Shown here: positions 1 through 12,700 of the stretch, piece by piece
Layout: every line of letters begins with the position of its first letter
Position numbering within the stretch: position 1 is the stretch's first letter
Origin: Dicaeum eximium
Taxonomy: Eukaryota > Chordata > Aves > Passeriformes > Dicaeidae
Length of the DNA stretch: 64,000 bases
Direction of reading: 5' to 3'
NCBI GenBank assembly: GCA_013396995.1
Contig: VWZP01006004.1
Coordinates: 1,327,304 to 1,391,303, forward strand
Notes under the pieces: model-generated
The model's database searches: none
Seen by the model: only the letters and a program-made list of their open reading frames with translations
What the model was told of the DNA's origin: nothing
Program-made: the position numbers and the translations under genes

Positions 1-1849
1 CTGATAAATAGTCTTGTTAATGAGCTATTTCACAAATGTCTAAATGAATTCCATGGAAAATGATTTATGGTCATGTTTCCAAAGAAACAAACTCTCCCTC
101 AATGAGCAAGGTTCTAAAGTTCTGCTGTTACTTTAAGAATTCTTTTTTCCTTCTGCCAAAACAACTTAAAAAACAGCAGTTCCACTGATGTTAATTGAAA
201 TATGATGAGTAAAACTAGTTAGGGACCAAGTTTCTTAATGCTACATCCAAGTGCACTCCTGTAGTTTGCTGTGTCCTGTAGTTTGCCATGTTTAATGTCC
301 TGCTCAAGCCTATTGCAATAACTGTGAATATTGGCCAGTTTCAAAATGCTGCAAATGTATTACTGATGTAATCAAATATCTTTTATAAAACACAAGGCAA
401 ATCCTACAGACAACCTCCATTATTTCCTTGTGTTTGGAGGCAAATATCTCACTTTAAATCAATGGGCATTATATTCTATTTAAAAAATAATTTAGCAGAT
501 CATTCCTTGCATGGTAGTTGAATTCACTGTCCAAGAGAGACCAGAGAAACAGTTTGTTTTGGCAAGTGCTGTTCATCTTTTATGTTTCAGTCCCTCTGTT
601 ATGTTGTTTGTCTGTCTATGTACTACAGTAGCAATGGTCCTGTAGCTGAGCAGGAGGCTGAGACAAACAGTCCTTTCTCTCATGTGGTAAAACACCACTT
701 TTCAGAGTCTCTGGAAACCCCAAACCCCCATGAACCAAACATTTCTATGTTTTTAAAGAGATTTCTGTGTCCTGGCTGATTGTTCATTATGTATTTTGGA
801 TGCTTCACACGCTTTGACTGATACAATGATTCTTCAAAAGAGACTTGCTCAGAGTTGTTGTCTGTCTAGCATAACTGAAGGCAATATTGGAGTAGTGTGA
901 ATACCTTGGCATTTGAACTGAAACATGACTTGGAAAATGTGAAGAGCATGTTCTGAGATCTGGTATAAGAATGCAAGGAATAAAACTGTATATTTTCATG
1001 CTGGAATAACTTTGCCACAAACAGGTAGTTGTTACTAATCCTTTGAGTGGTTTGTTAGTGCATGGTCCACTGAAATTAAAGAATAGCTTGTAAACATCCA
1101 TAATTCTCCATATTTTGTTCAAAAGTTAAAGCACTGCCAGTTGAGAAAAGAAGCCATTTGTTAATTGTGTGGCAGATAAATGCTTATGTTTCACACTGGG
1201 GAAGAATTAGGTGTTAATGAATTCCTAGGATTAGAGCTATTTTAGAGAAAATGGTAGGAGTAATGCAAGAGGAGTAATGTGTAAAAATTTAAAATCTTCT
1301 GCTCTGTCTTATGGTATGGTCATGAAATATGATGTGAGCAGTTTAACTCCTTTATGTGTGTTAATGCATTTGCTTGCACTTCTCAGCTGTGACAACGTCA
1401 GCCAAAGACTTTCACCTTCAGAACTGGAAAAGAATGGCACTCACAGTTAACCACCCACAAACAGAAGAAAATTGATTCCTTAATCCAGCATATTTGTTTT
1501 CAGTGTTTCTGCTTTCAGTGGGAGAGTGTAATTTCTTTAAAGCTTCATTTTAGACATTTTGCAGCAGGAGGGCTGTGAGTCTGCGCTGCCTTGCCTGGAC
1601 TTCAACACATTACCTCTGGCAGCTGAAAAAGTCAAGAAATCTGTTTGACAAGTTTCTTTTGTTTTGGGAAGAGGTGTTTCTTCTCTTTTGCCCAGAAACA
1701 TCTTTATGACTTCTAAAAGGAATTTGGATAAAGTAACTACTTGAGAGGGTTTCCATCTTGCAAGTGAAAGATGGCATGTTCCTGTAGCCATCACTTGCTA
1801 AGAGAACAAGGTGTCAGGGCTGTTCTTTTCTACATGTTTGATTACTGAG
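1..1849. other. Non-coding stretch, nothing recognised
   Basis: AT-rich, CpG-poor sequence with only short open frames on either strand (up to about 105 codons, at 805-1122 minus). None has a motif, composition or flanking signal that suggests a gene. No interspersed repeat was recognised before the CR1 that begins near 1850. Confidence 0.6.
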
Positions 1850-2220
1850 GACCTTGCAGACAAATGGAGTGCAGTCCAGAGGGCAATAGCAGTAAAATGA
1901 TAAAGGACTCGGAAAATGGAAATTGCAAGGGTGATAAAGAGGATGGAACATGTAGCACTTAGGAGATATAACTGTCTATACATATATAAAGGGATATTAC
2001 AGAGAAGAGAGACTAATTATTCTCTGGAGTCATCAAGGACAGAACAAGGCTAATAGATTTAGGATGTTGCTGGGAAAATGTCAGTTATACATTAGGAAAT
2101 ACTTTGAGTAGAAGAACAATCAGGACAATGGATGATGCTCTCAAGTGGAGTTGGGTTGGATTTCCATCACTGAACCTGTTCAAGTGTAAGGCTGGACATC
2201 AGGCTGGGGTAATGGATCTT
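1850..2220 (+). mobile_element. Old, diverged CR1 LINE fragment (3' part)
   Basis: The order of short blocks matches the 3' part of CR1-type LINEs as I recall them. It opens with a 'GACAAATGGAGTGCAGTCCAG' -like stretch, then 'GATAAAGGACTCGG', 'ACAAGGCTAATAG', 'ACATTAGGAAATACTTTGAG', 'AACAATCAGGACAATGGA' and 'TCCATCACTGAACCTGTTCAAG'. These correspond to the usual CR1 phrases about a shared pedigree of residues, 'attaggaagtacttt' and 'ccatcactggaggtgttcaag'. Many substitutions and small indels make it clearly older than the other copies in the window. It does not reach the terminal short-repeat tail, so the 3' end is lost or unrecognisable. No coding capacity remains. Confidence 0.65.
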
Positions 2221-2250
2221 GCTGTACCTTAAAGTCTACCAGAAGGAAAA

Positions 2251-2327
2251 GGCCTTGGTCCTGCAAACCTTCATGTAGGAGGGCAATCCTCATAAAGTCT
2301 GAAGTTTTTGCTTGATTAAGAGCTGCC
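2251..2327. repeat. Ancient amniote-type palindromic repeat remnant
   Basis: Starting at 'GGTCCTGCAAACCTTCATG' and running through 'AATCCTCATAAAGTCTGAAG' to 'TTTTGCTTGATTAAGAGCTGC', this stretch resembles an old, self-complementary repeat known from reptile and bird genomes. In intact copies 'cctgcaa' is followed by an 'attgaagtcaatgg' core and 'ttttgcctgagtaagg'. The core here is eroded. It lies about 30 bp after the diverged CR1, so both are probably old residents. I do not recall a reliable family name. Confidence 0.4.
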
Positions 2328-2625
2328 ATATACCTTAATGAAATTTAATTTAATCTGGTGTACCAGCCCCTTTCCAAAGAAGCAAATTCACAGGTAGTAA
2401 TTATTTAGACAAATTGCAAAGGATGTAAATTGTGGATTTTTCCCTTCAAAATCCAAAAGCATTTGTCTATTGTCCATGAAAAACCTGGTTCAATATAATA
2501 TCTTCCATTTTCTACATGAATATTAAGCATTGCTATACATGTTTAAATCCCACAGAAGTCTGACTTTCTTAAATTTATATTCAAATGGAACATCTTCTTT
2601 GGTTGTCTGAATTTGATTCTTTACT
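2328..2625. other. Non-coding stretch, nothing recognised
   Basis: AT-rich sequence with no repeat, open frame or motif that I can support. Confidence 0.5.
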
Positions 2626-3236
2626 GTGAGCTTTTTTAATCTAGATCTGTGGTTTTTTAGCCAACTTCCAACAATATGTATTACACAAGACTATTTCCAC
2701 AATGATCATTATGGGAAGAATTTCAATATGTGGGCAGAACAGACTATTGCCATTTTAGACTCCATGCAATTGGTTTGTTGGCTGCACCAGTATTTCAGCA
2801 GAATTTTTGTCAAGGACAGTCTTCCTGCTTTTATTAGTAATTGCTCAAGCTCAACAGAAACTCAAAAAAATGCTAATGAGTTTAATGAATCAAAACTTTC
2901 ATTGCCTGCCTACCACTACTCGTGTCATACTCCAGGGAAATTAAGGTGTTGGCAGTGTTTGATGAACAGGGTAAAATCACAACCCTTTCAAGAAACCAGA
3001 CTTGCAGCTGGAAATGGATTGAATGCCACAGCTTTCCTTGCTTAAGGGAGAGAGTCCTTCAGGTGGAGAGCCACCATGATGAAAATGCACCATACAAATT
3101 GCCAAAAAGGATCATCCTCTGTGTATTACATGGTTCTGTGAAATTCATGGGGATGTTGGTCACAACTCTAACCCAATTTCAGCAAATCTGGGAATTTTCC
3201 ATTCTCCTAATTGTCGTTGTGGGATCTACCCTCTGA
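2626..3236 (+). other. Overlapping open frames of unknown status
   Basis: Two plus-strand frames overlap: 139 codons at 2626-3045 and 104 codons at 2922-3236. The second ends in a hydrophobic run (about residues 85-101, rich in I, L and V) that could form a membrane segment. No family was recognised. Neither has a convincing start context, and codon use is AT-rich like the surroundings. A chance pair of frames is the simplest reading. A decayed retroelement or retrocopy split by a frameshift is the alternative. Confidence 0.12.
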
Positions 3237-3330
3237 ACTGGTTATGGTTTTTTGTAGCAGACAGGAAAGTTCTGGATGACTTTGAGCATCCTTGAGCTTG
3301 AGAATAACAACCTCCTTATTTTGATTTCAG

Positions 3331-3540
3331 ATGTTTCTTTCTGGAAATCATGTAACTCCTACAGTGAGACAATTAGTTCTCCTTGAGGTTTTATTTACAT
3401 TGTTATTTGCATCTCATTCTTTTTGGTACTCGGATCCAGGATGGATCACTTGGATAGTGTTTACTACAACAGCAATGAAAATATGCTTGTGTGTTCTTTA
3501 TGTTGTAGCAGAAGGCAACTTTAAGCACCAGTTTTACTAA
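3331..3540 (+). other. 69-codon hydrophobic frame after a splice-acceptor-like site
   Basis: The frame opens with ATG directly after 'TTTTGATTTCAG', a good acceptor sequence, but the same frame carries TGA two codons upstream. The predicted peptide has two hydrophobic stretches, about residues 13-32 and 38-59, the second with two cysteines, so it would look like a small membrane protein. I recognise no family. It could be chance, a lineage-specific exon, or part of a non-coding transcript. Confidence 0.12.
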
Positions 3541-6500
3541 ATCTTTTTTACTTCATGTTCTAGAGTAGCTTCTGAACTAAAGAGAGTAGCAGAGAATGTA
3601 TGCTGTGATAATGATGAAAGGACTAATGAGATACCAAGGAAATCTTTTGTTATAAATAGATGAATTTTTTGTTATAACTATAAAAAGTTCTTCAAGTGTT
3701 AAGATCCAAAGTCAGATCTTTTTTCACATAAAGGCAGACTGCCACTTCCAGGATTTTTGTGTGGGTTTCTAACTGTGATATTAGAATTTGTATTGTGAGT
3801 TTATTAAGGAAGTGTGCTATGTGCAGAATTTCAATTCCTAAAGTAATTCTCTGGAGCTTCAAATAACACTGTCTATATTTCAACAAGGTATGTAAACATG
3901 GGTTTGTCTTTTCTCAGCAAGTGCCCTCTTTGTCACTTAAAGAAGTTAAAGAATTTGTTTCTGTTTCACTGTTTCATTTGCCAGTCCTTGACCTTTGTAA
4001 CCCAAAGCACAGATATTTTCTCTTTTCAAAAGGAATACAACAATGCTTAAAATAAGAGGCTGAAATATGCTCACCTTCCTACTATGTGACAGTATGTTAA
4101 GCTCTGATTTTTTCAGTTAATTTAACATTCAGATGCAGTATTTTTTTGCATTTAGTTAAGACTTCTCAGCTTTATGCAGAGTACAGGAACAAAAATCTAC
4201 CCACAAAATCTACCACCCAAGTATTGCAGAGGACTGGGACTATATTTGCATTTAGGAGATAAATCAGGTACATTATTCTAGAACGGCCATAAAGCTGTCA
4301 CAGCAATACCAACAATAAATGCAAAAAATTCCTTCTCCTGTAAATCACCTCACTGCTGCTCCTTAGGAATCCTCCAGCCAAACTTCCATTCCACAGGTAG
4401 GAACACAGCACAACCTGGGCACCTATGGATGTCACCACCTCCAGGTATTTTTTTTTGCATAAACATTTATACTTCCTAGGACTAAACAGAAATGAAATTT
4501 TCTCACAGGTGGCTCAGAAGTGTCCTGCTTTCAATCTGGATAAAATAGTTTTGAAGTTGAAGTGTGAATAGTCCCCTATAAAAAGTTCTTACCTGATGAA
4601 AACCAAAGAAAAAGCTTTTCCCAAAAGCTTTATATCCAGTCCCCTTGGCTGGAGGTTTAAGCTTTGGGCATTGATGAAAACCAGAAGATTACTCCAAAGA
4701 CTTCTTGCTGGTAAGGAAAGCTCCAAAGGGGAGAAAGAGTAATGTTCTGATTCCATAAAATGCTTCTAATTAACCTTCAAGGACTAGACCTTTGCCTGTG
4801 GGTTAAACATTTCTTTCTGATTCATTTGCCCATTACATGTAGGATTTAAAGACAAGAACTGGCTGACTTTTCTTGCCTCTCAGTTCTGGTCTTGGACAGG
4901 GCAATTACCCTGAGCAACTTCTGAGCCTCTATTGGAAATGTATCAAAAAATATATATACAGAGGTAAAACTTCTTCTGGACTTACCAAAATTTCCCCCTG
5001 GGACTGGAGTATCCCTTGAAAACCTAGCTCACTAAAATGTTGGAAATATGGATGCTTTGGAATCCCATCTCCTTGGCCTGATTTTTAAAGGGAGGTGTGC
5101 ATTTTTTAGTCAGAAAACAGGTATTTTGAGAGGAAGTTGATTTTAAAAATAACAAGTATGATATGGAAGGGGGGCAAAACCCTTCTCCTTTCACCAAGCA
5201 TTCTCACATAGGAAGAAAGCTATCAACAACATTTCTGAAAGTCCAATGTTCCTTCAGCCACTGCATTTGTTCTACATGACAGGAGCAGAAAATGGTTGAC
5301 CAACACTTGATACAAACTTGACTAATTCCAGGAATATTCTCTCTGTACAAAAAGTCACTGTAATCTTATTCCTTTTCTGGCAGTCATTAATGAGAATGTA
5401 GATATACATGGATAAAGCATTGGTGAGACACGAATCTCAAAATAGATAAGAAAGAATTTGCAGGGTGGATTCATTTATAAGTCTATGATAAGTACACATT
5501 TGTCATTGATACATATCTAATAAACTGTGTATGGATGACAGATAGATAAACCACTCCCAGAAAGGTCTTTGCAATGGTGGCATAATGCTTTAACTCATTC
5601 CCATTGTACCTTTCAGAATTTACAGCTGAGAGGATCTAACATGGGAAGCTCTTGGTATTCAGCCTAAGTAATAAATAGAAGTTGGCTTTTTCTTTGTTAT
5701 AAATACAACTGTGCAGACTTTGTAGCTATGTTCTGCACAGACAGCATGTTCACAAATCAGTGTGTGCCAAGTATATCCATTTCTTATTCTGCATTATCTC
5801 CTGCTGTACAGTGTAAATAAAGCACTTAGCAAACATGCCTCTCATAGAAGACAAAATACAAACACAGTTAAAGATCTGATCAAAGTCTGAGCTACTCATG
5901 TACAATCAGATGTCAGCTCTTCAAACTGCAGGATGCAGAGGAGACACTTCCTACCCCTTCAGAAATACCTCCCTGACTTCTACAGAGAACTGCAGCATGT
6001 GTTGCATAATGTGTTACATCATCCACTGACTCTATAGGCACCTTTTTTGGTTAAAATCTGATCATGGGATCCACTTGCTGAGAGTTAATTCTGTCTAATT
6101 GTGTATTTCTGCATAGTCTGCCTGAAGGCACTGGGTCATACTCACTTGTGGATTTACTTTTATCACAAGCTCTATTTTATAATGCTGAATTCTGGTTCAG
6201 AAAACTCAGATTGTGTTTAGAAGATGTAGGGAAATCTGATTTTTTTTTTTCACTTAGACTTTTCCTATTTTGTTTGTGCAATCTATGTTTTGTGATTCAT
6301 TGAAGGCCCATTTCAGAATTGGTTACCAGTGACCAGAATAGAGGCACCAGTTTTCCTGCTCACACGGTTGAGAAAAAAGATTGTTCCAAGTGTAAAGAAT
6401 CAGTCACCCCTCATTTTAATGGGGGGAAAAAAGCCACTAACACTGAATGAACCTATATATGCTCTCATAAATTTTAATAGGTAGCCTGTCCTGCCTCGAA

Positions 6501-7316
6501 GATGGGCTTAGGACAACTTCTAAACTTCAGTGGAAGGCAATAGGAAGATTCATCCTGGTACTATGGAATTTTGATCAGGTTCTTGGTTTCCAGATGTGAC
6601 AAATATGAATTTGTTCTTGCAAAGAGCCCTCAAAATGATTCCTGGAGCACCACCAGTTACTTTGAAAAGGTAGTCTTTATTAGAAAATATGGGGGGAAAA
6701 AAAGACATTTTCACAGCACAGCACACACGAGTTTTTTTAATCTTACCAACGAACAGAAAGACAACAACTTACTTTTCTCATACTCCTTACCTTGTAGGAG
6801 GGAGAAAAGAGAGAAGGGTGAGTGTTTGGATGATCTTATTCTACTTCTCAAAGGGTTTTAGTGTATCACTCCTGTCTCTGATCAAGGGGGATTATTAGGA
6901 TTTCTTAACAGTGAATGTGCAGTTCTAAACCAATAGTCACAAGCATGTGAACACAGAATAAAATTCACCTTTAAAGCCCTAACAGAGATGCAAGAGAAGC
7001 TGCATTTACATTTTAAATTTTCATTCCAAATCCAGCACAGGGTCCCTGAAGGAGTGAGGGCTATTTAAAAATTCATGTGAAGTTTTGGATCTGGAATCCT
7101 CGCCTATTTCCTGTGGAAGAGCTGCATACATCACAAAATGCCATCACCACTTACCACTTCTATTATGCAGATCATTCTCCTGAAATATGGCAGTAGATGA
7201 TTTCTGCCTCATGGGATGTGCAGGGCTTAGACCATGTTGAATGATAATGGTTTGTGCAGAACCTTGCACTGCTACTCTCTTTACAGCATTGATTTTGGAG
7301 ATGAAGGCAGGGCCCC
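3541..7316. other. Non-coding stretch, nothing firm
   Basis: AT-rich sequence with scattered short A/T runs. One detail: the minus strand carries a textbook donor (CAG then GTAAGA) at about 4585-4595, and the 11-mer TGATGAAAACC occurs twice, at 4594-4604 and 4672-4682. No exon can be argued from this. Open frames of 96 and 69 codons at 6571-6898 overlap each other and look random. Confidence 0.5.
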
Positions 7317-7400
7317 TTTTTTTTTTTTTTTTTCTATTAAAGATGACAATCAACACTTTCAGAAAACTTGAATTAATACAGAAATTTAAAAAAAAAAAAA
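7317..7400. repeat. Poly-T (17) and poly-A (13) runs about 55 bp apart
   Basis: T runs from 7317 to 7333 and A from 7388 to 7400, separated by ordinary AT-rich sequence. The runs are complementary and could pair in a transcript. No retrotransposon body adjoins either run, so neither is supported as a poly-A tail. Confidence 0.8.
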
Positions 7401-10400
7401 GTTCAGATGAGTTTGCAGCACAGTTATACATCAAAGTTCTACCAATGCATTATGCATCTCTCTAGTCTTTTGAATTTTCCTTACATGCCTTCCCCCATAC
7501 TCCTAAAAAGAAATAGCTCCTTTCATCATGCTAGTGGCATAAATAAGAGCAGGGCTAATATTGGTGAAACTGTTACATTAATTTCTGTATAAAGGCCATT
7601 TTGCTTTTGGAAAAGGTCACCACACATAGACTACTCTGAATCCTGGATTCTATAGTGCAAGCCATTAATTTGTAGATCATATCCAAAATAAGCATGAGCC
7701 TACAATAGCAGTAGCACTATATGTGTCAGCCAATGTATTTTTTGAAGCAGTTGATTTGATACTAAATTTGTGCTGAGATAACAAAGCATTTTCAGTAATT
7801 AAATTACAGACAGACTTAATTATTACATGTTAGCCTGACTGTAATATTTGAGCTTAAAAAAATTATTGGCTTAATCAGATGGTGGCTCTGCAAAGAAAGC
7901 TTTTCAGCTGGAGCCTTTAAACCCTGGATGGGTATCTAGAACATGAAGTGAGAGCAAGCACTTTGAACTCTGCTCACAGATTGCTGTTCTTATTACTTGA
8001 AAGAACCACCAGTTGATCCATTGCTGTACCCTGACCATATCTCCATTCCCGGAGCAGGAATAACTGGGTATATTTGCAGAGATATTTGTCCACCTGCATT
8101 AGAAATCTTCCAGAGAGAGACTCCACAGTCCCTCTGTGTGGCCTGTCCCTGAATTATGGCAGTACTTTAGCCAAGTTTTTTGTAATGTTTAAGCTGAACA
8201 TCTCTGGCTGCATCAACTGATAGTAAAAATTCCTGTAACTCCTCAACTTCTGTTTCATATAGAAAAACTGAAGCAAATTACCATATCTCAACCCAGGTGC
8301 AGAGTATGTTTAAAGATATTTAGAAAGTTATGTGATTGCTGATTATGGTGTAAGAAGAACATTTAGAAGAAACTTCCAGCACTAAAGCCCTGTATTTGGA
8401 TTCCTCAGATGTACTGTTGATTTCCTGTGTAGCCTTGCGCAACGCTCTTCACCTTTAAAGTGTCTGATTTCTTATCAAAAAGGCACAAAGCTTTTACTGT
8501 AGCAGCCTCTCTGTTTAGTGAGGGAAGATCACAAAATATCCAGACAGAAAGTAGTTCATCCTTCTTTAAATCTCAGCACATCAGTTCCTGTAGCTCACCA
8601 TTGCTGAGGATTCAGCAGCTGTCCTCAGATCTTTTCCCCCTTTCCCTTCCTACACCTTTTTACTGATATTTACATTATAACACAACAAGGGTATTGAAAC
8701 TTACAGTCAGTTCAAGATGAAATCCCTGTCTGCTTGATCAGCAATTACATTGTTTTCAGAAGTTCTACATTAGTTTGAAATGTTACTTGAGGTTCAGTGT
8801 CTTTCAGATTAAATTGACATTTACAAAAAGGAGAAATACTCATTCACTCCTAACCTTTGGAAATAACACTGGGTTCAGACAGTACTATCTGCCACCCTGC
8901 TACTTGTTTCTTATCATTCTCTACAGTGCCCAGGCTATTATTTTCTTTAACCTCTGATATGTGTTGTTGAGCTGGTCTGGGTGCCAAACACCAGAAGCAC
9001 TTTGGTAAAAGAGCAGTAGTGACCCTCAATACATTTGATCTTGTTTCTTGACATTTCTGTCATCATTATTTGACTGCATGAAAATGGTAAAAAAAACCCC
9101 ACTAAACCCTCAGCCCCTGTGAACTTGAAGCCCTTCAAAGAGAAATAGCCTGTACACTGCTGGAAGAGAGCCTGCAAAGGACATTTATCCCAGGATCCTG
9201 CATAAATGCCAACCAGTTAATTGAATGTTCCCTGCCTGGCTTCTCTGCAGTTTGAATTTTTTTTTTCCCCCTAAGTTTTGGTGGGTGAAGTTTTACCTCT
9301 CTTTCAACTGTTCTTTCTTTTTATTCTCACTTGATTCATTCAGTTTCTGACCAGAGAAAAATCTTTTCCCCGTTCAGACAATTCACTAATAAGATTTTAG
9401 GTTGCCCCACACGTCTTGTTCTTCAGAACAGAGAGCAGCTTGACCCTCAATCCAGACAAAATGAATGTTTGAGGGGAATTGTTTCTCTTTGCACTGAGGG
9501 TGTACACTCTGTGTGAAGAAGGATAAAAGCCCTCAAAACATGTCAGTGCCCTTCATTACAAGTCCCCTAAACACCATTTTTTCCCCACTACCTGAAAATG
9601 TCTTCCCACCCTTATCATTAGACATAAAGATCTGAATTAGATGTCCTTCATAGTGTTTATCTTCCACTGGAGGAAATGATAAGGTGAACCACTCTATCTG
9701 AAAACACCTGTGAAGACAAAAACCAGTGAAGTAGAGAAGCAGGTTCCTGATGTTGTTACAACCTGTTTTTACAGGACCGGAATCACAGCAAGTTACCAAG
9801 TGCCATCTGCAGCCTCTTCTTCCCATTTTTGGTGTCTAATACTGAGTGATCAACCTTCAGTGGGTTATTCCTTTTTTGTTTTATTGAACCACTCTAACCA
9901 CTACTATTCTGAGGGGCAAGACAGTTCCAAAGCCCAAGGATTAAGCTCACTAGGAATGTGGGTAAACCTTTCATGCAATTCAAAGGCCTCTTACTTCCAG
10001 GCCTCTACCTACTAAATTTCATTTCTTTTGCTAAAAGTAACCTGCCTCAGTTCAAGTATTTACCCTGTAAATGGAGAGGGGCTAAAGTATCTTTAAAATC
10101 CATTAGGATTCTACAATTGTCCTATGATCTCATCATAGGTCTTTGCAATAATATCAGGGACAGGCTTCATTTAAAACTCCTGATATGGGCCTGTAAGTAC
10201 CTTGGAGCAGAGAGTCCAAAGGCAGTAAGAACTGGGATGTGCCAGATGCCATTTTATGTTGGGGTACAGTGTCACCAATGCTGTTGGCCAAACTACTGAG
10301 CTCATGATACATTTTCCATCAAGCTGCTATTTTAAATTGTGACTTTGATGTGCTCTGGCAACTTCTTTTGGAAGGATCTAATTTTTCTAATAACTGCATT

Positions 10401-11610
10401 TTGACCAGGTATTAAAGAGTTTCATTTCCTGCTGGTATTAAACCAGCACAGTAGCTTTAAGAACTTCCCTTACTTATATCTCCATAATCTTGTCACCTAG
10501 AAGGCTTTGTAAAATGCAGGTACTGGCCAGTTGGTACATTCCCTTTGCCTCAGCTCACTGAAATCAAGAAATAAGTCCAGGTTACTCTGTGACTGAGGAT
10601 GAAAAACTCAGGTTTTCCATCTCTTTGGGGTACAATTTTTATCTTGTGGCTGTGCAGCAAACAACAACTTGATATAGGAAGGTTAGTTGTTTGTGTTTTG
10701 TTTTGATTGTTTATCATGACTAATTTGCTTAATTTTTCACTTCCCTTGGAATAAAACATACAAATATAAAGGAGAATTCCCCACAAAGATACATATATGT
10801 CTTAGAGTGGTTGCCTTGTAGTCACAGCTGACTGCTGGAGGTGTTGAACCTGAGTTGGTGGTTCCCATGAGCAGCGTAAAATATAGGAAATGTGTCAGTG
10901 TAGAGAGTGGCTTTCATTGTTTAGCTGTGTCTGAAAATATTTGAAAGCTGGGATCTAAGCTGGGTTTGTTCCTAATGTTTTACAAGTTTACAATTATTAA
11001 AGAAGTAACACTTTCTAGCTTTCTAGTATCTTTTCCTGTACGAGTTCATTTCAATAACACAGCTTTGTAGTAGTAAAAGCAACAGCAACAAAAGCAATGT
11101 TGTAATTGGAGGTAAGTCTATTTTATGACTTTTTTGGTCTTTAAGATCTTGAGTTACCCCAGGAAACTTTACCAGGCTAAGTATTTACTTTCACACACTC
11201 TTTTCTAATGAGCTATTTTCATTGCTCCTGACATTTTCTTTGGAAATTATTAAATTCATTAATCATAGTTTGAACACTTTTTTCCAACACACTCGCGTTA
11301 CTAATAGAGGCATGGATAAGTTTAGTTAATGTCCTATTATTTTTTTTAAATGATTGATCTGTAAGCAGAGAATAGCTTAATTCACCAAGAAGTTCCTCCT
11401 ACAGAAGATTGCATAGTTTCAGGGAAGAACAGATTCAAATTAAGACACCCCAGTATGGAATATAATGGGACCAAAAGACTAGCAGGGTACAGGCCAGAGA
11501 AAAACTGGTCAAGGGGAGAAAAGAAACTTACATCATCTAATGTCAATTACTGCACTTCACACTGACTTTTACCCAATTATTTTCATCTTCAGCTTAGCTT
11601 GCATGGATAC
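7401..11610. other. Non-coding stretch, nothing recognised
   Basis: No repeat or gene could be supported here. Open frames reach 113 codons (9958-10299 plus) but lack any family signal. Two short CpG-bearing spots, at about 8434-8446 and 11291-11299, stand out slightly in CpG-poor DNA but are too short to interpret. Confidence 0.5.
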
Positions 11611-11662
11611 TCATAGAATGGCACATGGCCTGGGTCAGAGAGAATTTTAAGGGTCACTGTTC
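11611..11662 (-). mobile_element. Short CR1 3'-tail fragment
   Basis: 'TCATAGAATGG', then 'GGCCTGGGTCAGAGAGAATT' and 'TTTAAGGGTCACTGTTC', follows the complement of a CR1 3' end (tail repeat, then 'tttgggttggaagggacctt' and 'aaagatcatc'). Only about 50 bp remain and similarity fades afterwards. The fragment is short enough that a chance match is possible. Confidence 0.45.
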
Positions 11663-12572
11663 ATCACAGTGTGTTCATTCCTGTCTTTGAAATGGCCCAC
11701 AAGATGGAGAAAATTAAGACATCTGCAATGCTGTAGGCTAACCTGTAGCAGGACCTGCTAATTAACTTTGGATATTAGCTCAGGAACATGAGCACCCCAA
11801 GACTCCAAGTTTTATTTTGTAACAGGCAGGCAAATCATGGGGCCTTACAGCAATTGCATATTGCTGGATCCCAGGTCTCCTCCATATTATTTTACACACG
11901 TATTTTTGAAGCACAACCTGAGGGAAAAAAAATTTCCACATGCTCACATTACCCACATGCTCCATAAATCCATCTCAGTTCCAGCTCCTGTTCATGGCCT
12001 GTGGCATTGCTGGGGCAGAAAGCTGAGGCTCCCTTCTCCAGCCTCCCATCACCACAGCCCTCTGCAAGACTCACATCCCTGTGCCCCAATAAAGTGCATC
12101 TATAACAAGGCATGCTCTGCATCCTCTCCTTCCTGTGCTGAGTTTATAGAAAAGCACACCCTTCTTTCCACCAGTGATCCAGGGCTCCCAGGGCTGGTAT
12201 TAAATTGCTGGCAATCAAACCCTAGCTACAGTAGACCAGCCTCTCACATCTCAGCTGCTTGGTGGACCTGTTATCTCCAGCTTCTGGTCATTCTCTGTCC
12301 ACAACATCGCTGTCACAATGTGATTTACACCCCTAAACAATGGATCATCCTATAATGACACTGCAGCCTTTATGTCCATTTATCTTTTAAAATACGACTC
12401 TGAGATATCAGTACAGGGAATCCTTCTTTCTCTATTTCTTCAGGCGCTGCTGAATCTTTGAGTCCATCAAGGGTTTTTCATAAAGCTTTTTGGGAGATGC
12501 CCCTCACAGTAGAAGACTCCACCACTTGTGAAAAGCAGCAACTGGCTGACACATTAAGCTTCATTGTACTGA
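11663..12572. other. Non-coding stretch with a moderately GC-rich part
   Basis: The 11990-12300 part is richer in C and carries a 172-codon plus-strand frame (11837-12355). Its product is rich in P, S, H and C with no domain I recognise, which is typical of chance translation of C-rich DNA. No repeat family was recognised. Confidence 0.45.
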
Positions 12573-12700
12573 GGTTTGTCTTTTGGTTTTGGGTTTTATT
12601 TAGTAGGAGATTTTTGTTTGTTTTTTTGTTTGGTGTTTGGTTTTTATTTTGTTTCTTTTTTGTTGTTTTTGTTTTTGGTTGGTTGGTTGTTGGGTTTTTT
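12573..12700. repeat. T/G-rich low-complexity tract
   Basis: About 128 bp made almost wholly of T and G on the plus strand, including GGTTGGTTGGTTG near 12678-12690, with only scattered A and C. It accounts for the overlapping 111-, 62- and 129-codon open frames here, which are compositional artefacts with F/V/G-rich or K/N/T-rich products. Confidence 0.85.

Noticed and set aside
4585..4682. Minus-strand CAG/GTAAGA donor and a repeated TGATGAAAACC
   Set aside because: A single donor-like site without acceptor, frame or conservation evidence is expected by chance in 64 kb.
7317..7400. Poly-T/poly-A as tails of SINEs or processed pseudogenes
   Set aside because: No recognisable retroelement or cDNA-like body and no target duplications next to either run.
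11837..12355. 172-codon plus-strand frame
   Set aside because: Lies in C-rich DNA, product biased to P, S, H and C, no recognised domain, no supporting splice or start signals.
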